32,004 bases of DNA from a virus: positions 1 to 32,004 of the IMG/VR virus record IMGVR_UViG_3300020378_000018. The stretch is one strand, 5' to 3'. Made by a program: the position numbers and the translations under genes. The notes under the pieces were generated by a model. It searched no databases, was not told where the DNA came from, and saw only the letters and a program-made list of their open reading frames with translations. How positions within the stretch are numbered: the stretch's first letter is position 1; each line of letters begins with the position of its first letter. Shown in pieces: positions 21,201-30,401 of the stretch.

Positions 21201-22264
21201 TTATGTACTCCTTTTATTGGTTTATCTAGATCTATATCTTCAGTAATTTCTAAATTATATTTACCCAGCTCAGTGAACTCTTTCTTTCTCTTTTCACTGT
21301 TGATGACCATTTCATTTTCTACTGGGTCTTTTACTCTTGTCTTCTTTGCATTCTTCTTATCAACCCATGCCTTAGCCTTTTCAGATTTAGGTACCCATTG
21401 GGTTGCGTCATCTATACCTTTTAGTTCTCTAAGTAATTTTGTACCACCTAGCAAAACATCTCCGAAGAAACTTAATCCAATTCCTTCATTGACATTCTTC
21501 ATTCTCTTAGTTTCTGGAGAATCGCTATCTAATGTTGCAATGTTTTCTGGTATCCAGCCATAAGTCTGTGGCCACGCTTTCTTTAACGAACCAGCAGCGT
21601 TGTGATCTGTTTCGTTTACTGTGTTAATCCTATCGACTACACCACCAGCAAAAGCATCAGCTCCGGCATTACCCATAAATTTCATTAAAGGGTTATTTCC
21701 AATAGACCAGCCAACTTTCGCATGAGCTGCTCTTCCTAAGCCTTTTAACCATATTCCTCCATATAACGCAGGAATCACGATGCCAGATATTTCTCTAATA
21801 CCCTGCAAAGTTGCACTTTCGTACTTAGGCAGTTTTGGAATTTTAACGCCAGGAATTATGTTGACTGTATCAATGGCGAAATCTACCATTCCAGCTCCCA
21901 TGGCTGCTGGGTAATTAGGAGCATTTAATGGGTTTCTTAAATCTGCTCTGTTATGGGAAAAGGTATCAGCAAAGGTAATTCTCTCACCTCTTTTGATTTT
22001 TCCTTCTATGTATAGTCGATGATCTTTTCTAGATAAAGCCTGACCTTCAACTTTATTCGGCTCTACCTCTGTTAGTTCCGTAGAACTTGATTGGGATTGA
22101 GGTTGATTTGTCTGTTCTGTTTGACCTTGGTCTCCTCCTGCTGCTTCCTGTAAAACTTGTTGTCTATATTGAGATTCTTTTTGAAACTCATCCATAGACT
22201 TTAAAGCTTCTTCAGTTAAGCGAGGGACAGACTCATTCAACTCATCCATTATTGAATCGTTCAT
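18257..22264 (-). CDS. Internal virion protein D (T7 gp16-like)
   Basis: This 1335-residue protein matches T7 gp16 (1318) in length and in its place between gp15-like and fibre genes. It is mostly helical and polar, with a Gln/Ser/Glu-rich N-terminal linker (about 40-75). Small-residue hydrophobic patches (AMGAGMVDFAIDTVNIIPG, ISGIVIPALYGGIW, AIGTISVFGAVGLF) could insert into membranes. I see no lytic transglycosylase motif at the N-terminus, unlike T7 gp16, in line with other marine cyanopodoviruses. In T7 this protein is ejected and forms the trans-envelope channel for DNA. Its ATG overlaps the stop of the gp15-like gene (ATGA). Confidence 0.85.
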   Translation of the reverse strand: MNDSIMDELNESVPRLTEEALKSMDEFQKESQYRQQVLQEAAGGDQGQTEQTNQPQSQSSSTELTEVEPNKVEGQALSRKDHRLYIEGKIKRGERITFADTFSHNRADLRNPLNAPNYPAAMGAGMVDFAIDTVNIIPGVKIPKLPKYESATLQGIREISGIVIPALYGGIWLKGLGRAAHAKVGWSIGNNPLMKFMGNAGADAFAGGVVDRINTVNETDHNAAGSLKKAWPQTYGWIPENIATLDSDSPETKRMKNVNEGIGLSFFGDVLLGGTKLLRELKGIDDATQWVPKSEKAKAWVDKKNAKKTRVKDPVENEMVINSEKRKKEFTELGKYNLEITEDIDLDKPIKGVHKLYDDYEVGFRTQDADIVSASVDAVRITKNIDSVQGRVGSVFTDSALRKGLNLDDGGFDTMRQLSKDLQLDVEWHGQTGKVITHKEVVEVGEDLAAALYEMDVPEMKKVIDTFLTGTDADTGIKVLSSEGYVGVFNAIKKYFDDYMNMDLARAQAYMSTSLAGQVSDLAEGARLMEDAPQAVQRAQEQILDRLQYLMNIKAQTSYARGRALNMTNIFNRIKTLDFRNKGGKKNILNNAFNYVKEQKQETIESLRKITIESKEAIDLIRMLNAEKPSMLKPLMLAYETTDGNVNTIAKLNRYFKESTGVFRKALIDLNPDMPSVVVQGAWANIYNSVLSAIGTPLKAAMSNLALMIERPISTMAGALLQGDIATIRRASYMYTVGMVDTLQQATKHMNIVFRQASRDPSSVEYVMRKDFQIKNQKTLESLQAFADAKSAEGLEGPAAMMERVKAMNDLAEHPWLRFGANSMTAFDGFTRSFIASVEARGRAYDALFDKSTKITDKSLKEASDKIYKEMFDENGMITDKGVEYASREIAMNLDNPGVDGINSLLTYAPVFKPFLMFPRTAVNMLRFAGSHNPLGLFIDRLNAFRKPFAQMDGSEVERLLRANEVDVDAVNIEAAYETIRAELKGRKAIGTISVFGAVGLFSTDRLHGNGLYDKTRQRTRQQLGWQPRSYKGWDGKWYSYEGLGAISDWIALTADVMDNFDTLDSPTLELYLNKMGHILAANIVNKSFLAGLEPMNDVLAGNPAAMNRWLASFGSSFVPGSGLRNELGRLLTPQLKEVEQEFTQLLANRNPIAKEGLPNAYDWVDGGLIREPQNFWQRLVNTYSPAFKRGDDLSPIKQFLIDVEFDGRPQLNTNGNGVEYSPAQRSQVTQIMGKDKLFAKEVQRIMNTPEGRNFRKEYKKAINNGVELDRKQFKDIHRMLKRALRNAQNQAELRIAERGIVEKKQYYNRSITDATRRGDIEEIIRLQKEAKNLL

Positions 22265-24567
22265 TTGTTAGTTCTGTTTTCTACATCTTTTTCAAGACCT
22301 TCGATAATCAAGTTTTTTAAAGCATATTTATCTGTACCACCGCTGTATTTATAAAGTGCTCTGTTATAGTCATCTCTTTGTTCGGAATTAAGAATCTTAT
22401 ATAATTCATCGGTGCTGTCAAAGTTATAGCCAAGGTTGTCTAGTTGAATACCAGTTTCAAATGTTGCCATTTTATGGCCAAAACTAAGATCTCCCAATAG
22501 ATCGGAATTTAAGGATTCTAGTAGTTTTTGTTTGGGTGATAAAGCTTGTACGTTTTCTCCAGTGGTGCCCCATGCACGAGCAGACGTCATACTTGTTGCT
22601 GAGTAATTAAGTAAGAATTTAGATTCTGTAGGTAATCCATCAAATGCTTTTAATGCATCGCTTGTAAGTGGTTCCATACCTAGTGATGCACGTTGTCTAT
22701 TGATGACATCGATAGCATTCATATTGTCGAACTTTTTAGCAATTCTTTTAGCTTTTTCTGGTATGACTAAAACACCTTGAGTTGCAGAGTTGTTCTGAAT
22801 ATCAATAAGTTCTTGTTCACTAAAGAAAAGTCTTGGAGAGTCTAGAGCTGTAACTCCCATACTCTTTAAATAAAAATTTTCTTTTTGTATTGCTTTATCA
22901 ACTAATTTTGATGTATCAGCTAACTCATCTGCTTTGGTGACATTAGGACTTACATAATTACCAAGATCATCCTGATAGATACTTACACTTGCACCTTGTT
23001 TAGATTGAAATTCAAAATCAGTTTTTATTTCATCAAAAGCCATTTGACCAGCTTTATGTTTCTCACCTTCTGGTAAAGCTTCATGTATTTCTATAGCTCT
23101 TTTTTGCCATTTAGCTTGGAAGTATCTTGAGAGTTGATTAGCTCCATCGTCATATCCACCAGCCGTTAACTTGGCTGCTTTTTTAACCATAGATTCCAAG
23201 TCATTTAAATACTCTTTACCACCAACAATTACAGTATCTCCAGCTTTCGCTTTCTTTTGTATCTCAGGATCTAACTGAACCATTATTGGATATTCTTTAA
23301 GAGTTTCTGAATTTAACTCTCCATCAAGAAAAGCTTGCTCTGCGTCTAATTTCCTGGATTTTATAATGTTCTTATCTTCACGTAAGCTATCAATCATTGT
23401 TTGGAGGTACGGGTCAGAATGACCGTTGTACATCATCTTTTGCTTTGTCTGTAATTGTTGAGCCTGTTTAATAATTTCTAAGTCATAACCTTTTTCACTG
23501 ATCTTGTCAGCAGGAATACCTTTGATAAATTCCTGAGTATCGTTGTGAGCATTTAGTTGACGCTCATTCTGTTCTCTGTTGTATTTCTTAGTTGCATAAT
23601 CATCTACAGCATCTTCTAACTCATTAGCTTCTGCTGGATATTGTTGTCTAAAAGTAGTTGTATGGCCATCAGCATGTACAAATTCCATGTCCAACATTTT
23701 GTCAGTTTGAGCTTCTGTTAAAACTCCAGAATTTGCTAAAGATTTCAAATGACCTAAAGCTTCTCTTCTAGCCTTACCTTTAATACCGCCATATAAACCA
23801 GAATAATTATTCGCAAAATTCATTATGCAGTTCACTCCGTCTGCACCTGTCATGGCACAAGACATAAGTGTTTTCTTGGCATCAACTATTTCTTGTTCTT
23901 TTATTTCTTTTTCTCTTTTTGTATACCAGTTGTTATAGGCAGTTTCTTCTTTTTTACGCTGCCCTTCAAAGACATGTTTATTTACTAGAGCTGGGTTGAT
24001 ATCACCAAGTTGTCTGTATAGATCTAATCTTGCTATTGATTCAGCAGCTTTGTACTCCTCGTATGAAGTTGCATTTTGCATAGCTTCATTAGTAGAAGGA
24101 CTGTATTGTTGAAGTTTTCCCTCAACAAATGCAACAACAGCTCCATGCTGTTCAGCTTTATTTAGCTTTTTAAATTCAACAGAGTTCCATATATCACCAC
24201 CTCTTTTGTCCCACTCAGTACGCATGTCATTAATAACACGCCCTTCTTCGTATAACTCTTCAGTGGCAGTGTCATATGCAAGTTGGGTTTCATCTGGGAG
24301 TCCATTTTCATAGAGCCACATATAACCTTTAGCAAAATCTTCTTGCCTTTTTTTATCTTCTCTTTCTTTTAAAATCCCACCAATAGTTTCGGACATTTCG
24401 CCCAACTGTTTTAAACCATCACCAGCGAAAGAAGCTGCATAATTATAGTTGTCAATTTCTTGACTCCAGAAATTATCCATTCCTTCGTTGATCTGTTTAT
24501 AACCAGTTACGAGTTCGGGAATATAATCTTTAGATGCTACGGGATCGAATTGTGGTTCTTTTGCCAT
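22261..24567 (-). CDS. Internal virion protein C (T7 gp15-like)
   Basis: I choose ATG 24567 (MAKEPQFDPVASKDY, 768 residues). GGAGG lies 10 bases before it and the gp14-like stop overlaps it (TAATG); an in-frame ATG at 24594 lacks this. It is near T7 gp15 (747) in length, strongly charged and helical, with long Lys/Glu-rich helices (about 85-250 and 330-420). It belongs to the internal core and is expected to be ejected into the periplasm as part of the DNA conduit. The assignment rests on length, composition and gene order. Confidence 0.82.
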   Translation of the reverse strand: MAKEPQFDPVASKDYIPELVTGYKQINEGMDNFWSQEIDNYNYAASFAGDGLKQLGEMSETIGGILKEREDKKRQEDFAKGYMWLYENGLPDETQLAYDTATEELYEEGRVINDMRTEWDKRGGDIWNSVEFKKLNKAEQHGAVVAFVEGKLQQYSPSTNEAMQNATSYEEYKAAESIARLDLYRQLGDINPALVNKHVFEGQRKKEETAYNNWYTKREKEIKEQEIVDAKKTLMSCAMTGADGVNCIMNFANNYSGLYGGIKGKARREALGHLKSLANSGVLTEAQTDKMLDMEFVHADGHTTTFRQQYPAEANELEDAVDDYATKKYNREQNERQLNAHNDTQEFIKGIPADKISEKGYDLEIIKQAQQLQTKQKMMYNGHSDPYLQTMIDSLREDKNIIKSRKLDAEQAFLDGELNSETLKEYPIMVQLDPEIQKKAKAGDTVIVGGKEYLNDLESMVKKAAKLTAGGYDDGANQLSRYFQAKWQKRAIEIHEALPEGEKHKAGQMAFDEIKTDFEFQSKQGASVSIYQDDLGNYVSPNVTKADELADTSKLVDKAIQKENFYLKSMGVTALDSPRLFFSEQELIDIQNNSATQGVLVIPEKAKRIAKKFDNMNAIDVINRQRASLGMEPLTSDALKAFDGLPTESKFLLNYSATSMTSARAWGTTGENVQALSPKQKLLESLNSDLLGDLSFGHKMATFETGIQLDNLGYNFDSTDELYKILNSEQRDDYNRALYKYSGGTDKYALKNLIIEGLEKDVENRTNK

Positions 24568-25301
24568 TAATATATAACCTCCGCTTGAGACCAATCAGTA
24601 AATCCATCAGCTCCAGTTGGTATTGGGTTTACATCCCAATCACCTTCCATAGCTTGATCACCACTAAATAGGTTTCCACCATCTGCTTCCATAGCACTGA
24701 ACGCACTACCAGCCGCACCAAGGATTCCCTGGAATATTGGCATTGATGAGTTCTGCATTGGAGGATAATTAGGAGCCAATGTAGGTACTGGTACTAATGG
24801 TTCTGTTAATTTATTTCTTGCGCTTAAAGCTTGTCTTCTTGTTCTCTGAATACTTTCTCTGTAAGCTTCATAGCCACGGGTTAAACCAAAGGCTCTCTTA
24901 CCAACTTCTCTTCCATAAGCTGCTGCTACCAAAGTTTCGTAGCGTTGAGCTGATCTACCAGTAACACCGGCAGCTGCTCTCTTGCCAACTTTTTCTCTAA
25001 CCATTTTCATAAATGAACCCATGTTCTGAGACAAAGCTTTTGATCGGGTTGCATTTAGATTTGCTCTAGCTTTTTCGTAAGCACGATTTGCTGCTAGATC
25101 ATTTTCATTTATATCGATGGCACGCTTGGTTGTCTTAGCCTGATATAAGGTTCTGTCTTGTAGCCACTTTCTATGGCGAATCTCCATCTGACGTTCCCAT
25201 GCCCGTCTTTTGGCTGTATTCTGTGCCTTGATTTGTTGGCTTTGACCTATACCGCTAAGTATCTTTGACGCTCCACCGAAGGCTGCACTAGGACTGCACA
25301 C
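24567..25301 (-). CDS. Internal virion protein B (T7 gp14-like)
   Basis: This 244-residue protein has a very basic helical core (KRRAWERQMEIRHRKWLQDR, AYEKARANLNATRSKAL, GKRAAAGVTGRSAQRYETLV) and a low-charge C-terminus with a Gly/Ala segment (PIFQGILGAAGSAFSAM). It starts MCSPSAAFGG, as many gp14-like proteins start with a short MC-x-P motif. T7 gp14 (196 residues) is the outer-membrane part of the ejected channel. It overlaps the gp13-like gene by 14 bases. Confidence 0.8.
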   Translation of the reverse strand: MCSPSAAFGGASKILSGIGQSQQIKAQNTAKRRAWERQMEIRHRKWLQDRTLYQAKTTKRAIDINENDLAANRAYEKARANLNATRSKALSQNMGSFMKMVREKVGKRAAAGVTGRSAQRYETLVAAAYGREVGKRAFGLTRGYEAYRESIQRTRRQALSARNKLTEPLVPVPTLAPNYPPMQNSSMPIFQGILGAAGSAFSAMEADGGNLFSGDQAMEGDWDVNPIPTGADGFTDWSQAEVIY

Positions 25302-25725
25302 GGCAAAATTCTATAAAGGATAAATTATTAGGTCCATGTTTTAGTTCCCTTAAAAATTTGAACCCAAGGAACTTGAGGAGTTTTAAATGAACCCTGTTTC
25401 GTTTATCAACGATATTCCAGAGCAACTTCTCTTTTCTACTTTTCACAAACCTCTTAGCTTCTCGAGCAAAGGTATGTGGATATTTAAGGATAGCTGGTGT
25501 ACAGAGCATCCAGATCTGCCCATCGTGATATACGCCAGCTAGTCCAGCTATCTCACCATTCGGTACCTTGAAATATACAGAGTCACAGTTATTAATTCCT
25601 ACGACTATTGCATTCTCAGGATCATGTCCATGACCCTCAGCTACTTCCGAACGATCCTCTGGTAACAAGTTAGAAGCTACATATAGAGCAGCTTCCAACG
25701 TTGCAGGGTGAATGTATTTAGACAC
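25288..25725 (-). CDS. GNAT-fold virion protein (T7 gp13-like)
   Basis: This 145-residue protein sits at the gp13 position (T7 gp13 is 138 residues). The body has a GNAT acyltransferase-like layout: a strand pair DSVYFKVPNGEIAGLAGVYH and QIWMLCTPAIL, then a helix with FAREAKRFVKSRKEKLLWNIV and the typical end KRNRVHLKLLKFLGFKFLRE. Gp13 is needed for correct internal core assembly in T7; enzymatic activity is not established. It overlaps gp12-like by 8 bases and gp14-like by 14 bases. Confidence 0.85.
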   Translation of the reverse strand: MSKYIHPATLEAALYVASNLLPEDRSEVAEGHGHDPENAIVVGINNCDSVYFKVPNGEIAGLAGVYHDGQIWMLCTPAILKYPHTFAREAKRFVKSRKEKLLWNIVDKRNRVHLKLLKFLGFKFLRELKHGPNNLSFIEFCRVQS

Positions 25726-28624
25726 GTTTATATGATTTAGTTGTATATTGTCCTTCCCACTGATACGACAGCATTGTTGCTGGTGATGGGTGTTCTGAGG
25801 ACACAGTAAGTTTTAAGTTCTTATTTCTTTCGTAAGTTGGTATAGTTTCTACATCTTCAGCTAAGAAGGTAGGAGAGTTAGCTGTCTGTTGGTTAGCTCT
25901 ATTTACTTCTCTTTCTTCACTGTATTGTGGTTTACCATCTCTATCTAAAGTAAGTTTATAAATTCCTATATCGCCAAAACTAAATTTAACTCTATGTACT
26001 ATTAGATCAGCTCTTGTATCAGATCTAAAGTCTTCTCCATCTTTGTATCCAAAAAATATTGTAGGTAACTCGACTTGCATATTAAACAAGTAACCAATAA
26101 TAAATGTTTCTCCTGACCAGTCACCATCTAGTACTAGGTTCGATCCACTGACTGTTATTTTTGCATATCTACCTAAGTTGTTATTCGCAGTATCAACGTC
26201 GTAAGCAACTAATTGATTTGTACTTTCTAAGCCAGTAGGTTTAGGGAATGTAGTTTTACCAGTAGTGGAATTATAAGTATTACCAGCCGTGGTCACTGAC
26301 ATTGCATGATCTAAGTGAACAGTAAATGTATCTCCAGAAGTTACATAAGTACCATCAGTATCCTGTTTTATTGAATACTTTAGTAATTGATCTTTGTTGT
26401 TATTTCTCACTACTACATGTAATGCGTCATCTAGCATGCAGTGATAGACAATATTTCCAGTAACAGTCCAGTTAAACCATGCAGCTAAGATTCTTTTGTT
26501 TCCTGAGTCAAAATATCTATATGCAAATAACTTGTTAGTACCAACTTCACTAAAGAAAATAATGTTATTCTCTCTTGAGGCTGAAACTAAAGTTAGATTT
26601 TTATCTAATAATTGAGAAACTACTTGACTTTGATTAACAACTTTAGGTTCTCCTTCACGTCTAATATTAGACATTTCAAAGAATCTACTATTTTTTCCAG
26701 CGTTATCTAAGAAACCTACTGTGGTACCTAAAGATATTGGATTAGTTTTATGGTTGAAATTATAATTTGATAATGCATTAATTTTTGCAGTATTTGGATT
26801 TAATACGTCACTATCTGTTGTCAGCATAAATTGCTGATTTTTAGTAAATATGACTAATCCTGAGTTAACTTGTATAGCATCAAAAACGGTAGCTGGAAAT
26901 GTAGAACTACAGGATAAATCTATAGGATCACTGTTGGAAAATGTGGTTGCAGTTTTTGCAAAAAAATTAAAAAAATCTCCAGGTCTGGACATGATTATGT
27001 TTGCACCACTCAGCATAACTAAACGGTTTCTGAAGAAAACCATCTTGTTAATAGATGCCCCCACAAAACTCGGACGAGGGTTTGTACCATCCTCAGCTGT
27101 AGTTCCTACAAGTGCTTCATCCCAAGCGACTGTAGATAAGGTAAATGTTGTTGCGTTAGTTCTGACTAATTGAAGTGGCATAGTGCCAGCATCAAAATTA
27201 ATTTCTTCATCAGGTTTGACACACTCTTCCCATGTACCATTACCATCTTTCCCATTATTTCCTTCAAATCTTACGTAGTAATCATCTTTCTCATCAGCAC
27301 TGTTTCTAACAAGTACTACCATTCCATGTTTACATTGTCTTGGTAAATCATCTACTACCAGTACACTTCCTGCTACAACGTTCATAAGCTCTGAGTTAGG
27401 AGCTGTCATATTGAAACTACCGGAAGGTCTAGTTATATAAATTCCATTACCTATGATCTGTACATTCGAGCTGGTGAAATTACCTGTAGCTATGATCTCA
27501 GATCTTAAAGTACCCAATATAGATTCAGCAGTAACAGTAGTTTTGGTATCGAAGGATGTAGGGTTAGGTCTGATCAAACCAAGGTTTGCCTGTACGCTCG
27601 AAGTACTGGTTTCGTCGATAGTTATCTTGTAATAACCATCTTTCATATATACATAGAAATGATCACCAGTTTGCCAACCTTCACCGCCGTATAACATATC
27701 TACGTTGGTGGTATATCTAGTTCTGTACTCAACGTTAGATCCTGCCCCTACAGGTGTGGACTGACCAGTGGTAGTAATTCTGAAATATAGATTAGATCTT
27801 CCAGTCTGACCTCCTGTCCCAGATGCGTTATAAATATTTGCTTGATAAGAAAAATCAGTTCCTCCATCTGTAGAAATAGCATCGTTATCAACTAACGTAA
27901 CTCCACTACCTACCTCAAATATTCTGGTACCAACGTTAGGAGCTAAGTCATCATCATTAGGTGAAGCTGTAGAAGCATCACATCTAGTTGTGTTATTAAC
28001 TCGAGCTGTATGACTTGCTATTGTTCCATCACTATTACAGTAATTATTGCTTGATCTAACTAGCTCTCCACTAAGTCTTGTACATGTACTGACGCTTTGG
28101 AAGTTTGTATTATCAAATATATTTAAGGAATATTGGGCAGCATATTTTATTTGATCTAACTCTAAATACACTTCCGGCGGTCTGACGGGTGACTTAGTAG
28201 AAGACATAGCTACAGTCTTTAACCTGTTTGTAAGAAACGTAAAGTCATTAATAGTTAGAGTCTGTATATCTTCGTCATCACTGTGAGTCAGATAGTTAGC
28301 CATTGCTGTGGTAGAGCCAACAACATTCATTTCTGAACCGTCGCTGCATTTCCACATATTGATATCACCACTTCTACTAACTTGACCTATATATTGTTCT
28401 GCTTCATCTCTGTAGTAATGAAACCATTTACCATTTGTTTGGGAATTATTAGTTCCATCACTCAGTGATTTTATAAATTGACCAGAAGGACGTTTAAGCA
28501 AACCATGTGTTACATCAGGTAATACATTGTCTGCAACATTAAGCTGTCCTGGAATTTTGAGTTCATCTGGCTGTTGCGAGATTCCCCCAGTTAATGTTGG
28601 TACTAATTGTGTAACACTTGCCAT
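25718..28624 (-). CDS. Tail tubular protein B, nozzle (T7 gp12-like)
   Basis: This 968-residue nozzle protein begins MASVTQLVPTLTGGISQQPD and continues with ADNVLPDVTHGLLKRPSG, the hallmark gp12 start. It is longer than T7 gp12 (794). It contains beta-propeller-like motifs (NKMVFFRNRLVMLSG, SSTFPATVFDAIQVNSGLV, FTKNQQFMLTTD). The nozzle closes the tail tube and anchors the fibre. It overlaps the gp11-like gene by a TAATG. Confidence 0.95.
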   Translation of the reverse strand: MASVTQLVPTLTGGISQQPDELKIPGQLNVADNVLPDVTHGLLKRPSGQFIKSLSDGTNNSQTNGKWFHYYRDEAEQYIGQVSRSGDINMWKCSDGSEMNVVGSTTAMANYLTHSDDEDIQTLTINDFTFLTNRLKTVAMSSTKSPVRPPEVYLELDQIKYAAQYSLNIFDNTNFQSVSTCTRLSGELVRSSNNYCNSDGTIASHTARVNNTTRCDASTASPNDDDLAPNVGTRIFEVGSGVTLVDNDAISTDGGTDFSYQANIYNASGTGGQTGRSNLYFRITTTGQSTPVGAGSNVEYRTRYTTNVDMLYGGEGWQTGDHFYVYMKDGYYKITIDETSTSSVQANLGLIRPNPTSFDTKTTVTAESILGTLRSEIIATGNFTSSNVQIIGNGIYITRPSGSFNMTAPNSELMNVVAGSVLVVDDLPRQCKHGMVVLVRNSADEKDDYYVRFEGNNGKDGNGTWEECVKPDEEINFDAGTMPLQLVRTNATTFTLSTVAWDEALVGTTAEDGTNPRPSFVGASINKMVFFRNRLVMLSGANIIMSRPGDFFNFFAKTATTFSNSDPIDLSCSSTFPATVFDAIQVNSGLVIFTKNQQFMLTTDSDVLNPNTAKINALSNYNFNHKTNPISLGTTVGFLDNAGKNSRFFEMSNIRREGEPKVVNQSQVVSQLLDKNLTLVSASRENNIIFFSEVGTNKLFAYRYFDSGNKRILAAWFNWTVTGNIVYHCMLDDALHVVVRNNNKDQLLKYSIKQDTDGTYVTSGDTFTVHLDHAMSVTTAGNTYNSTTGKTTFPKPTGLESTNQLVAYDVDTANNNLGRYAKITVSGSNLVLDGDWSGETFIIGYLFNMQVELPTIFFGYKDGEDFRSDTRADLIVHRVKFSFGDIGIYKLTLDRDGKPQYSEEREVNRANQQTANSPTFLAEDVETIPTYERNKNLKLTVSSEHPSPATMLSYQWEGQYTTKSYKRV

Positions 28625-29232
28625 TATCTAATTAAGGATTTGTATGGTTGATAGGATCTGTAGACACTATTCTTCGGCCAACCAAGGAAGGAGTGATCTC
28701 CTTGCTGTGTTTCATATTCCATTAAGGAAGCACGAGCTAAGGCTTCTTGTTGTTGTAATAGTTTTACTAAATTTGGATTTGTAACTAGCTGAGTAGCTGC
28801 TCTAGTAGAGGAACGAGCGATAATATATCTCTGAAAAACTGAAGGTACATCTTCAAAGTTATATAGATAAACAACGTCTAATTCCATGTCATGGTCAAAG
28901 ACATCTGTGTGATTTACCTTGTCATATAATTTGCCGTTTCTTTTTACAACATCCATATGCCTATCAACTTGACCTTCATTAATGTCGTAACGTAAATAGT
29001 CTTTTGGTATGGTTATATTTCCATTTGCATCTGGACTGATTTTTACATGTTCTTCTGTATTAAAGTGCCAGCCTTCGTTTAAAAGATCTTTAGTTACTTC
29101 AGTTAAAATATTATGAATAAATGAAATTTCTGGATTTTGAAAATTAAGAGTGGTTATAGGTGATTGACCTATGCTACCCAAGATAGAATTAACTGCGGAT
29201 AGTTCGGTATCGGTTGCTATTGGAGTAGTCAT
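28624..29232 (-). CDS. Tail tubular protein A, adaptor (T7 gp11-like)
   Basis: This 202-residue adaptor (T7 gp11 is 196) has the family start TELSAVNSILGSIGQSPITTL, with LLNEGWHFNTEEHVKI and the strongly conserved FEDVPSVFQRYIIARSSTRAA. It connects portal and nozzle and is the gatekeeper of the short tail. It follows the capsid gene across a strong terminator. Confidence 0.96.
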   Translation of the reverse strand: MTTPIATDTELSAVNSILGSIGQSPITTLNFQNPEISFIHNILTEVTKDLLNEGWHFNTEEHVKISPDANGNITIPKDYLRYDINEGQVDRHMDVVKRNGKLYDKVNHTDVFDHDMELDVVYLYNFEDVPSVFQRYIIARSSTRAATQLVTNPNLVKLLQQQEALARASLMEYETQQGDHSFLGWPKNSVYRSYQPYKSLIR

Positions 29233-29236
29233 AGAT

Positions 29237-29261
29237 AAAAAAAAAGGGAGCCGAAGCTCCC
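29237..29261 (-). terminator. UUCG-capped intrinsic terminator after the capsid gene
   Basis: The minus strand has GGGAGC-TTCG-GCTCCC followed by nine T. It lies between the capsid stop (29277) and the tail tube A start (29232). It likely sets a high capsid-to-tail transcript ratio, as the terminator after gene 10 does in T7. Confidence 0.93.
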
Positions 29262-29276
29262 GATAAAATGAATAAA

Positions 29277-30401
29277 TTAGAATGCAGAAGGAGCTGTAGC
29301 ACCAACATATAATTCTACTGCGGCAGCAGGATTTAAGTAATCCGCCCCCATAGCTAGACGTCCCAGAATGACATCACCTTGGTATACCACGGATATGTCT
29401 CCGCTTGTTACCTGTACTTGAGGACCAATAGCCTCAACTACACCAGCAGCTTCCTTCTGGAAGATTAATCCACAAGACTTAGCTCCTACTTCAGCAGTAG
29501 TACCGTAGTCATTGTTGATTCCTGTTGATGCACCTGATGCGTTCTCAAGTGTGTTACCAATTCTGTCGCCCATGTTAGATGGTGAAGTCTTACCTGTAGT
29601 TCCGCCAAATGCAGTACCATATTTGCCTAAGAAAGGAATATTCATAGACTTATAAATGTGGATACCAGCGATCTCTACAACTCCATTACCACCTTGTAGT
29701 GCAGTACCTTGCACGTCTCTATTAACAAGACCATTATTACCAATATCAGTTATGAGGGAATAATATTGTCTTGGGTTGAGGACCGCGCATCTACCTTGGG
29801 AACTCACTCCTTTTTCGTCTAGAGCAGCAGCTGCATCATAGAATGCATTTACTAGGTTGCTCGCAACGTAAGCGTCAGAATCATTAGTTGTAGAACCAAC
29901 TCTGATCTGTGTTCCGCCAGGTTCTTTGAAGTTATTCTTTGTGATTGGAGAAGCACTTCTAGCTCCTCTTGTGATTGCTCTAAAGATTAGGCGATCATAC
30001 TTCTCTGCAAGAGCGTAACCGATCTTACGAGAGATCTCTCCTCTCAACTCGAAGTGCGCTAGTGTTTCATCTAGCTCATACACGAAGGCACTTGAAATTA
30101 ATAGGTCGTCAACAGTTATAGTTTTTTCTGCGACTGGAGGTGCGCCGTCACTGTTACCTAAGATTGAATTTCCAGGGGTATGGAACTCAGCAGTTGTACT
30201 ACCGGTGTAGATGAACTGAAGACTCTTACCGTTCTTCAATGTTCTCTTCATAACCAAGTCACGAGCGATTGCTTCGTGCTGGAAACCCTTAAACATCTCG
30301 CCTGAGAACAGACGAAGGTAAAGTGCTCTAGCGTCACCTGTTGAGTTTGACTGACCTTGACGTGTAAGTGAGGTAGTCAAATCTGATGACTGATGAGCCA
30401 T
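29277..30401 (-). CDS. Major capsid protein (T7 gp10-like)
   Basis: This 374-residue HK97-fold capsid protein starts MAHQSSDLTTSLTRQGQSNS and continues DARALYLRLFSGEMFKGFQH, the standard start of T7-like cyanophage capsids. It also has SSAFVYELDETLAHFELRGE, AEKYDRLIFRAITRGAR and NPRQYYSLITD. T7 gp10A is 345 residues. No Shine-Dalgarno is obvious. A structured leader of about 170 bases precedes it and a strong terminator follows. Confidence 0.97.
   Translation of the reverse strand: MAHQSSDLTTSLTRQGQSNSTGDARALYLRLFSGEMFKGFQHEAIARDLVMKRTLKNGKSLQFIYTGSTTAEFHTPGNSILGNSDGAPPVAEKTITVDDLLISSAFVYELDETLAHFELRGEISRKIGYALAEKYDRLIFRAITRGARSASPITKNNFKEPGGTQIRVGSTTNDSDAYVASNLVNAFYDAAAALDEKGVSSQGRCAVLNPRQYYSLITDIGNNGLVNRDVQGTALQGGNGVVEIAGIHIYKSMNIPFLGKYGTAFGGTTGKTSPSNMGDRIGNTLENASGASTGINNDYGTTAEVGAKSCGLIFQKEAAGVVEAIGPQVQVTSGDISVVYQGDVILGRLAMGADYLNPAAAVELYVGATAPSAF

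Noticed and set aside
19557-21563. Long plus-strand frames opposite the gp16-like gene
   Set aside because: Shadow frames of a 4-kb conserved gene; hydrophobic composition arises from the complement of Lys/Glu codons.
18257-22264. Lytic transglycosylase at the N-terminus of the gp16-like protein
   Set aside because: Expected from T7 gp16, but no catalytic Glu motif of the SLT family is visible in the first 200 residues.
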